Source of the DNA: Lachnospiraceae bacterium
Lineage (GTDB): Bacteria > Bacillota > Clostridia > Lachnospirales > Lachnospiraceae
Length of the DNA: 36,783 nucleotides
Direction of reading: 5' to 3'
Assembly: GCA_024682115.1 (NCBI GenBank)
Contig: JAIKZO010000085.1
Location: forward strand, 1 to 36,783
Numbering within the stretch: the first letter of the stretch is position 1; each line of letters starts with the position of its first letter. Positions 8,724-15,202 of this stretch are shown piece by piece. Under the pieces are notes generated by a model. The model was not told the DNA's origin and did not search any database. It worked only from the letters and a program-made list of their open reading frames with translations. A program made the position numbers and the translations under genes.

Positions 8724-8972
8724 ATGAACAGCGAGATAAAGATGAGCGTGTCTTCGATGACACGGACAAATGAAAATAAAGCGGTTTACGTTCTTTTTAC
8801 GGATGAGGGAAAGAGTGCGGAATTCTGTCTTCCGGAATGTGAGCTTATTAAGAACAGCGGTTTTTCGGAGGAAGATATCGCCCAGCTAAAGGACTATGTC
8901 CAAAACGAGCAGGATGCGATATACGAGATCGCAAAGAAAGTTAATCCTATGAAGGCATTTCTGGGGAAGTGA
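8724..8972 (+). CDS. Small unrecognised protein (82 residues)
   Basis: An 82-residue soluble protein with no membrane segment. It begins with a short beta-rich part (KAVYVLFTDEGKSAEFCLPEC) and ends in a helix-rich, acidic half (FSEEDIAQLKDYVQNEQDAIYEIAKKVNP). I do not recognise it. The start follows AAAGAGGG at 7 bases, directly behind a good promoter, and the codon pattern resembles its neighbours, so it is probably real. It ends 20 bases before the preferred start of the GT-C membrane protein and overlaps the alternative earlier starts of that gene, so the two are likely cotranscribed and possibly coupled. Confidence 0.65.
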   Translation: MNSEIKMSVSSMTRTNENKAVYVLFTDEGKSAEFCLPECELIKNSGFSEEDIAQLKDYVQNEQDAIYEIAKKVNPMKAFLGK

Positions 8973-8992
8973 TGATACCAAAGGGGAAATCA

Positions 8993-10324
8993 ATGAAGCT
9001 GAGCGAAAAGCATTTAAAGATATTATTTGTCATCCTTGTGACAGGGATCACATTGTACTTTCAGGTGATGCGTCTGATCAACATACCGATCACCTGGGAT
9101 GAAGGGCTTACCTATGCGATCCATTGCAGGAACATATTCCGGGAAAATGACTTTGTGACCGGAATAACGAAGTATTTAACGGAATTCAGCGAGGATGCAG
9201 CGAATAACCACCTTCTGAACACTCTGATGATCGGGGCGGCGGATAAGATCTTTGGAACGGAATATGACCAGACCGTGATACGCTTTCCGATATGTTTGTT
9301 TTTCGTGCTTTATCTGTATTTATGCATAAAGGAATTTCTTCAGGGGAAGATATCCTGGATAGGATTTGTGTTTCTTCTGGGGTGCTCATATGTGAATGAG
9401 TTTTTTGCATTGGCCAGGGGTTATGCCATGGCGGCAACGCTGGTCTTTTTCAGCACGGTCATGTATAAAAGATGGGTAGACAGCGGAAAGGATCGTTATA
9501 TCGTTTTCGCTTTTTACCTGCTGTTGCTGGCTGAGACCGCTAATACGGCAACCATACTCCTGACCGCTTCCGTTGCCGTTGCTTTTTTCATAAAGATGAT
9601 CTTCGAAAAGAGGCTGCTCTCCATACTTAAGAAGCTCTGGCTTCCGATGGTGATCTATGCGGGACTCCAGATACTGGTGGTGATACATCATATGCACATC
9701 TCCGAATGGGATGAAAGCCTGTACGCCGACAACGAAGGAACCGTGGCTGATATGCTCATTAATATGCTCAACCTGCATGCCGAAACGGCAGTGTTTTCGG
9801 TTATTTCCATATCGATCTTCGCGATTCTTGTCGCATTGAACATTTATTTCCTTGTTAAGAAGAAGACTAAGATATCGGATTATGATATTGCCATATTGAT
9901 CCCGATCTACGCATTGATCTGTTTTGCGGCTGTTACCGTTACGACGGAAGGCGGTTATCCGCTGGGAAGGGTCCTTATCATCACGCATCCTGTTGTCGCT
10001 CTTACGCTTGACCAGCTGTGCACCGGGTTAAGAAAGGGATTTGACGGTGAAAAAGCCGGCAGAATATTGCGTCCGCTCACGGTTTTGGGTGTTGCCTTTA
10101 TCCTGACCATGCTGATAGTCAATACCGACCCTACAAAGTCGACTGATTGGCCGGAGGCACAATTGTATAAAGATACGGTGTATGAAGTATATAACAACAA
10201 AATGAAAGTGGATCGCGACTATTTCAAGAAGGTTGAACAGAACACCGATGCGTTCAGATACTGGAGATGGAAGATCATAGATGAAGACGGTGTAGATGTT
10301 TACAGTGAGATGGTTTTTGATTAA
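8993..10324 (+). CDS. Polytopic membrane protein resembling GT-C / GT39-type glycosyltransferases
   Basis: A 443-residue protein with about ten hydrophobic segments. Between the first and second lies WDEG (35-38), the acidic motif in the first extracytoplasmic loop of GT-C enzymes that use polyprenyl-phosphate sugars (protein mannosyltransferase/ArnT-like families). NNHLLNTLM follows where such enzymes carry a conserved loop, then SYVNEFFALARGYAMA. These support a GT-C-like fold, but the donor and acceptor are unknown. I chose ATG 8993 because AAAGGGGA lies 7 bases upstream. GTG 8969 and ATG 8972 in the same frame have their purine run too close. The 3' end faces the diguanylate cyclase gene with 55 bases between, and only a weak GC-rich hairpin there. 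Confidence 0.65.
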   Translation: MKLSEKHLKILFVILVTGITLYFQVMRLINIPITWDEGLTYAIHCRNIFRENDFVTGITKYLTEFSEDAANNHLLNTLMIGAADKIFGTEYDQTVIRFPICLFFVLYLYLCIKEFLQGKISWIGFVFLLGCSYVNEFFALARGYAMAATLVFFSTVMYKRWVDSGKDRYIVFAFYLLLLAETANTATILLTASVAVAFFIKMIFEKRLLSILKKLWLPMVIYAGLQILVVIHHMHISEWDESLYADNEGTVADMLINMLNLHAETAVFSVISISIFAILVALNIYFLVKKKTKISDYDIAILIPIYALICFAAVTVTTEGGYPLGRVLIITHPVVALTLDQLCTGLRKGFDGEKAGRILRPLTVLGVAFILTMLIVNTDPTKSTDWPEAQLYKDTVYEVYNNKMKVDRDYFKKVEQNTDAFRYWRWKIIDEDGVDVYSEMVFD

Positions 10325-10379
10325 ACCGGTCTGATCCTGTCTGCGCCGGGGCTGACGGAGCCGAGCCGGACGAAACCGG

Positions 10380-11522
10380 TCAGATCTCGTTCTTTGAAGA
10401 AACGACTCTGTTCTTGCCGTTGGATTTGCCGTAGTAGAGGTGCTCGTCGGCAAGAGAGATGACTTTTTCAATGGTAAAACCGTGAACATACTGATTGACA
10501 CCGAAAGTCATTGTGACTCCGATGTCTACCGTGCCCGTAGGTTTTGAAACGGGAATGCTCACCTGGGATATGGCATATCTTAAGGCCTCGATGATAGGGA
10601 CCGTGTCGATCTCGGGTTTCTTTATGAGGATCAGGAATTCCTCACCGCCCCAACGGCAGATGATAGCATCGTCGGGAAGGGTTTCTTTCATGGTCCTGGC
10701 AACCAGCGACAATATCTCGTCACCGATATTGTGTCCGTGAATATCGTTTATCATCTTGAAGTTATCTATATCACCGATCGTAACGGTGAAAAGATCACCG
10801 GTTTCCTTGACCTTAGCCACGGCTTCATCGAGGAATGTTCCCATCTTACGTCTGTTGAAGAGTTTGGTCAGAGGGTCGATGGAAGAGATGTCGGCCAGGG
10901 CTTTGTTCTGCTTTTCGAGTTCTTTTTCCTTTTTTCCTATATCAAGAGAGAAGAATACGGCAAAAACAAACGTTGAATAGAATGTTACCGCAACGTTGAA
11001 GTAGTAGGCGATCGCTTTCATAACAGGTGATACGTTTTTGGGATATAAAGGAGCGTACCTGTCACAGAGCAGCTTTGTCGCAAGGAAGAAGAACAAAGTC
11101 ATGAAGGTGAAGATCGTAGGAAGCGTAAGGTTACGCTTATTGTTGCTTGAGGCCGTATAGCAGGTAAAGAAAGATACCGGAGCAAGCGCGATCATAAAGA
11201 GCGCGAATCCGAAATCCCAGCCGCAGAGCAACGATACAAAGAACGAAAAGAAAACGATCTCTATATAAGAACCGATGAAGATCCCGAAGAACTTCTTGTT
11301 ATTGGACATGGAAACGGCAGCGGTAAGATAGTATACCGCCGAAAAGATATTGTATACGGCTATGATCCCGTATCCTATGGCAAAGAAATAAGCAGTCAGA
11401 AGAATGTGTATAAACCCGAGAGCGACACTGATAAGGGTATATTTCTGCCGCTCGCCGGGGAAATAGCTTCCCGTCCATATTTCTTTGAAAATCTGAAATC
11501 TGCTTTTACCTTCGTTAGCCAA
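10380..11522 (-). CDS. Membrane-bound diguanylate cyclase (GGEEF domain)
   Basis: A 380-residue protein with about six membrane helices (28-195), a short coiled-coil connector (197-212) and a GGDEF domain (213-375). The active-site loop is R290-W-GGEEF (292-296), with the substrate segment DIDNFKMINDIHGHNIGDE (251-269), so it should make cyclic di-GMP from two GTP. The position where PleD-type enzymes carry the inhibitory RxxD site reads P-D-D-A (283-286), so product inhibition at that site is probably absent. The start is a TTG at 11522-11520, with GAGGTG six bases upstream; no better start lies nearby. The membrane part is not a domain I can name. Its own promoter lies upstream. The HD-GYP sensor 3 kb away is a candidate counterpart enzyme. 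Confidence 0.88.
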   Translation of the reverse strand: MANEGKSRFQIFKEIWTGSYFPGERQKYTLISVALGFIHILLTAYFFAIGYGIIAVYNIFSAVYYLTAAVSMSNNKKFFGIFIGSYIEIVFFSFFVSLLCGWDFGFALFMIALAPVSFFTCYTASSNNKRNLTLPTIFTFMTLFFFLATKLLCDRYAPLYPKNVSPVMKAIAYYFNVAVTFYSTFVFAVFFSLDIGKKEKELEKQNKALADISSIDPLTKLFNRRKMGTFLDEAVAKVKETGDLFTVTIGDIDNFKMINDIHGHNIGDEILSLVARTMKETLPDDAIICRWGGEEFLILIKKPEIDTVPIIEALRYAISQVSIPVSKPTGTVDIGVTMTFGVNQYVHGFTIEKVISLADEHLYYGKSNGKNRVVSSKNEI

Positions 11523-11593
11523 ATTTCACACCTCGTGATTATATAGTACAGTAAAAGGATGGCCTGCGTAAACCAATATCACTTGTGACCAAA

Positions 11594-11621
11594 TAGTACC
11601 ATAGTACCACCTATGATACTA
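11594..11621. promoter_or_regulatory. Inverted repeat at the diguanylate cyclase promoter, possible operator
   Basis: TAGTACCATAG (11594-11604) and CTATGATACTA (11611-11621) are inverted repeats matching at 10 of 11 positions around a 6-base centre. The repeat starts at the last base of the minus-strand -10 box and covers the expected transcription start, a typical place for a repressor operator. It has no following T-run, so it is unlikely to be a terminator. Confidence 0.45.
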
Positions 11622-11648
11622 TTATAACATATTCGTACAAATATACAA
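11621..11648 (-). promoter_or_regulatory. Promoter of the diguanylate cyclase gene
   Basis: Read on the minus strand, TTGTAT (11648-11643) and TATAAT (11626-11621) are 16 bases apart. The leader would be about 90 bases. A second TATAAT at 11543-11538 is too close to the ribosome binding site to be useful. Confidence 0.6.
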
Positions 11649-11663
11649 GTATTCAAGATGAAA

Positions 11664-13361
11664 TCAGATGAGATCCTGTAAGGAACGGGCGAGCCCGTCG
11701 TGATCATTGTCTCCGTCAGAAATATTGGTGGCATGATTTTTGATCTCATCCCTGCCGTTTTCCATGGCTATAGCGACATCTGCGGCATCAAGCATCGAGA
11801 TGTCATTCTCTTCGTCACCCGCGGAAACAACCAGAAGATCGGGGTTATTGAGTAGTTTACATAACACATCAACAGACCTGCCTTTCCCGGAATCGCCGGG
11901 GATCACCTCGAGGTAATATTGGCTGGAGAACATCATGCTGATGTTATGTTCTTTATTATATGAAGAAAGTTCTTCGATGAACCTTTCGAGCTTGGAACGG
12001 TCGTCGAGTTCAATCGCGATACATTTGCACGGCCCTTCATCAAGCGGAGCGAGTATGTCCTCACTGAAAATAACAGGTGTTTTGATGACTCTCGTATAGA
12101 ATTCAAGCTCCTTTGTCTGCCGAGGTGCTATGATATTTTTTTCCGAATAGGTATGAAGATACACGCCGGACTTTTCCGCAACGGAGATGATATGCCTGAG
12201 GGCTTCCTTATCCAGAGTGTTCTTATAAATGGTTTTCTGCTTGGTGCAATCGTATATCTGTCCGCCGTTATATCCTATGACGAACATGTTATTAAGGCTG
12301 TCGAAACCAAGATGACGGTAAACTTCAAGGACCGAATTGACATCCCTGCCGGAACACAGCGCCACATAATGCCCGGCTTCGGTCCAGCGCTTTATCGTAT
12401 CAAAAGTGTATTCCGAGATATTCTTTTTGGAATCGAGGAGAGTGCCGTCAAGGTCCGTAAACAGGATCTTCGGCAAACGATAACTATCGTTATCCGATAG
12501 CATTAAATCATATCCTGATTTAATTTTTGCCAGCCAATCCTGATGTATGTACAGCCGTCCGGTGCCTTTTCCGATATCGATATGTGTTTTGTTCTGACCG
12601 TGGAAATCGCTTCCGCCTGAAAGGACGAGATCATATTTTTTCGCAAGAGCCATTACCTCGCGCTCATCGGCGGGGGTATAGGTCCCGTAAAAAGCCTCAA
12701 TCCCCATGAGACCTGCACCTTTAAGCTTTGCGGTCAGCCTGTCGAGATTTTCCTTTGACATACCGGTTAGCAGCGGATGAGCGAAGATCGGAAATCCTCC
12801 GCTCCTTCTTATTATCTCGACCGCTCTCATCGGAGTTATCTTTTTCCTTGAGACAAAACAGGGCTTTCCGTCTCCGACGTATCTTTCGAAGGCTTCCTTT
12901 ACGGACTTAACGTATCCCTTTTTCATCATTATCTTTGCAAAATGTGCCCTTGTAAGCACCGTATCGCCGAATTCTTCGCGCATCTCCTCATAGGAGATCG
13001 GAAGACCCTTCTCGGTACACAAAGAGCACATCTGTCTGTTGCGTTTTTCTCTGTTTATGATGAATTTTTCAAGCCTTCTTTTAAGAAACTCGTTGTCGGG
13101 ATCCATAAAGAGTCCGATGATATGGATCTCTTTTCCCATATATCCGCTTGAAAGCTCGATCCCGGGTATGAGCTCGAAGTTTCCGCCTTCAGACCTTATC
13201 CTTTCGGCTTCGGCCAGGGCTTCCTTTATCCCGTCCGTCGTATCATGATCGGTCAGCGCAATAGCGCTCAATCCTTTGGAAAAAGCGTAGTCCACGAGCT
13301 CTTTAGGGCTATATGTTCCGTCTGATGCTGTTGAATGGGTATGAAGGTCTATACCGTCCAT
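11664..13361 (-). CDS. Fusion of a PHP-family phosphoesterase and a Cof-type HAD phosphatase
   Basis: A 565-residue two-enzyme protein. Residues 1-285 are a PHP domain like RNase AM (YciV/TrpH) proteins. Its metal-binding motifs are DLHTHS (5-10, His7 and His9), TDHD (37-40), GIEL with Glu69, His80, AHP with His195, and SDFHG (251-255). This family removes phosphate from nucleoside 3',5'-bisphosphates or trims 5' ends of short RNA. Residues 298-565 are a HAD phosphatase of the Cof/YidA type, with DLDGT (303-307), CSGRD (336-340), a lysine region PGDSGKG and GDEEND (515-520). Both active sites look complete. The ATG overlaps the TAA of the ABC-F gene by one base (TAATG), so translation is likely coupled. 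The in-frame join at about 285-298 shows no sign of a recent frameshift. Confidence 0.85.
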   Translation of the reverse strand: MDGIDLHTHSTASDGTYSPKELVDYAFSKGLSAIALTDHDTTDGIKEALAEAERIRSEGGNFELIPGIELSSGYMGKEIHIIGLFMDPDNEFLKRRLEKFIINREKRNRQMCSLCTEKGLPISYEEMREEFGDTVLTRAHFAKIMMKKGYVKSVKEAFERYVGDGKPCFVSRKKITPMRAVEIIRRSGGFPIFAHPLLTGMSKENLDRLTAKLKGAGLMGIEAFYGTYTPADEREVMALAKKYDLVLSGGSDFHGQNKTHIDIGKGTGRLYIHQDWLAKIKSGYDLMLSDNDSYRLPKILFTDLDGTLLDSKKNISEYTFDTIKRWTEAGHYVALCSGRDVNSVLEVYRHLGFDSLNNMFVIGYNGGQIYDCTKQKTIYKNTLDKEALRHIISVAEKSGVYLHTYSEKNIIAPRQTKELEFYTRVIKTPVIFSEDILAPLDEGPCKCIAIELDDRSKLERFIEELSSYNKEHNISMMFSSQYYLEVIPGDSGKGRSVDVLCKLLNNPDLLVVSAGDEENDISMLDAADVAIAMENGRDEIKNHATNISDGDNDHDGLARSLQDLI

Positions 13362-14995
13362 TAATCCTCATCGTCCTCTGACTTGGTGTAGATCGTTCTC
13401 TTACGTGCCATTTCGTCGGATGCCAGATATTCGTCGTATGTGGTGATCTTATCGATCATCCCGCCGTCGGGAAGGAATTCTATGATCCTGTTTGCCGTGG
13501 TCTCGACACACTGGTGATCTCGGCATGAGAAGAGGATAACTCCCGGGAACTTGATCATTCCCGTATTGAGCGAAGATATCGCTTCCATGTCGAGGTGGTT
13601 AGTCGGCTCGTCGAAGATAAGGCAGTTGGCGCCCGAGATCATCATCTTTGAAAGAAGACAGCGGACTTTTTCTCCTCCGGATAATACCTTGACCTTCTTA
13701 ACTCCGTCATCTCCGGCAAAGAGCATACGGCCGAGGAATCCTCTTACGTATGTTACGTCTTTTACGGGTGAATAGCCGGTCAGCCATTCTGTTATCGTAT
13801 AGTCGTTGTCGAATTCCTTTGAGGAATCCTTGGGGAAGTAGGCAAGTGATGTCGTAACACCCCATTTGTACGTACCTTCGTCGGGCTCGAGTTCGCCTGC
13901 GAGTATCCTGAAGAGTGTTGATTTTGCGGCCTCGTTTCCGCCTACGAAAGCGATCTTGTCATCGTGTCCCACGGTGAAAGATACGTTGTCCAGTATCTTT
14001 ACCCCGTCGATGGTCTTTGAGATGTTCTCAACCGTGAGTACTTCGTTACCGATCTCGCGGTCGGGTCTGAAGTCTATGTAAGGGTATTTGCGGGAAGAGG
14101 GCTTTATGGTATCAAGCTCGATCTTTTCAAGGGCTCTTTTTCTCGAGGTAGCCTGCTTTGACTTTGAGGCGTTTGCCGAGAATCTTGAGATGAACTCCTG
14201 CAGTTCCTTGATCTTTTCTTCCTTTTTCTTGTTCGCTTCCTTCATCTGCCTGATGAGCAGCTGGCTTGATTCATACCAGAAATCGTAGTTTCCGGCATAG
14301 AGCTGGATCTTACCGTAGTCGATGTCGCAGGTCTGTGTGCAGACCTTGTTAAGGAAATATCTGTCATGGCTTACGACGATGACGGTGTTTTCGAAGTTTA
14401 TGAGGAATTCCTCGAGCCATGCTATGGCATCGAGATCGAGGTGGTTCGTAGGCTCGTCGAGGAGCAGGATGTCGGGATTTCCGAAAAGGGCCCTTGCAAG
14501 CAGCACCTTTACCTTGTCGTTACCTGTAAGATCTTTCATGAGAGAGTAGTGGAGGTCCGTCTCGATACCGAGTCCGTTAAGGACAGTCGCCGCATTGCTT
14601 TCCGCTTCCCATCCGTCCATTTCCGCAAATTCGGCCTCGAGCTCCGCGGCTCTTACTCCGTCTTCATCGGAAAAGTCTTCCTTTGCGTAGATCGCGTCTT
14701 TTTCCTTCATGACATCGTAAAGATGCTGGTTTCCCATGATGACAACGTCCATAACGTTGTATTCGTCGTATTTGAAGTGGTCCTGTTCGAGGAATGAAAG
14801 TCTCTGGCCGGGGCTTATTGTGATATCGCCCGATGTGGTCTCGAGCGCACCCGAAAGGATCTTTAAGAACGTTGATTTTCCGGCACCGTTAGCTCCGATT
14901 ATCCCGTAGCAGTTACCTTCGGTGAATTTTATATTTACGTCTTCGAATAATGCTTTTTTTCCTACTCTGTAAGTGACATTGTTTGCAGAGATCAT
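13361..14995 (-). CDS. ABC-F family ATPase, YkpA/YbiT type
   Basis: A 544-residue soluble protein with two ATP-binding cassettes and no membrane part, the ABC-F plan; such proteins act on the ribosome. Cassette 1 has Walker A GANGAGKST (34-42), Walker B LLLDEPTNHLD (177-187) and SHDR. Cassette 2 has LSGGEKVR (438-445) and DEPTNHLD (462-469). The inter-domain linker is KQATSRKRALEKI. The first signature (LTGNDKVKV) and second Walker A (GGNEAAKST) are degenerate, as I remember from B. subtilis YkpA, which this aligns with along its length. The second-cassette switch reads FSCRDHQ rather than the usual SHD. No antibiotic-resistance role is suggested. AAAAAGGAG precedes the ATG. The PHP-HAD fusion gene follows with a one-base overlap. 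Confidence 0.9.
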   Translation of the reverse strand: MISANNVTYRVGKKALFEDVNIKFTEGNCYGIIGANGAGKSTFLKILSGALETTSGDITISPGQRLSFLEQDHFKYDEYNVMDVVIMGNQHLYDVMKEKDAIYAKEDFSDEDGVRAAELEAEFAEMDGWEAESNAATVLNGLGIETDLHYSLMKDLTGNDKVKVLLARALFGNPDILLLDEPTNHLDLDAIAWLEEFLINFENTVIVVSHDRYFLNKVCTQTCDIDYGKIQLYAGNYDFWYESSQLLIRQMKEANKKKEEKIKELQEFISRFSANASKSKQATSRKRALEKIELDTIKPSSRKYPYIDFRPDREIGNEVLTVENISKTIDGVKILDNVSFTVGHDDKIAFVGGNEAAKSTLFRILAGELEPDEGTYKWGVTTSLAYFPKDSSKEFDNDYTITEWLTGYSPVKDVTYVRGFLGRMLFAGDDGVKKVKVLSGGEKVRCLLSKMMISGANCLIFDEPTNHLDMEAISSLNTGMIKFPGVILFSCRDHQCVETTANRIIEFLPDGGMIDKITTYDEYLASDEMARKRTIYTKSEDDED

Positions 14996-15073
14996 TTTCT
15001 ACTCCTTTTTAAGAAACGCATGATTGTCGGTTTTTCGTGTAAAACTGCCGTTTTTCCGAACAGCACTTATAAG

Positions 15074-15101
15074 ATTATAGCGTAAAACGAGAGTTTTTCA
15101 A
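15074..15101 (-). promoter_or_regulatory. Promoter of the ABC-F / PHP-HAD operon
   Basis: On the minus strand TTGAAA (15101-15096) and TATAAT (15079-15074) stand 16 bases apart, giving a leader of about 70 bases. It diverges from the ppdK promoter. Confidence 0.65.
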
Positions 15102-15138
15102 GCGAAAGCATATATTTAGTGCGTAAGTCCTCTGTTTG

Positions 15139-15147
15139 TGATATAAT
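15139..15147 (+). promoter_or_regulatory. Extended -10 promoter of ppdK
   Basis: TGATATAAT at 15139-15147 fits an extended -10 element, with no clear -35 box at the right distance. The leader to the ATG at 15203 would be about 50 bases. A second TATAAT at 15177-15182 is too near the ribosome binding site. Confidence 0.5.
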
Positions 15148-15202
15148 CATAGAAGTATTCTCTGATTGGGAGACAATATAATTGGGAAAAGGAGTAATTA
15201 CT

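Noticed and set aside
9386-9988. 200-residue open frame on the minus strand inside the GT-C gene
   Set aside because: It is opposite a well-formed membrane protein gene, has no ribosome binding site and an atypical His/Arg-rich composition.
10325-10379. GC-rich sequence between two convergent genes as a two-way terminator
   Set aside because: Only short, imperfect stems (GGCT/AGCC) and no T-run were found, so I do not call a terminator.
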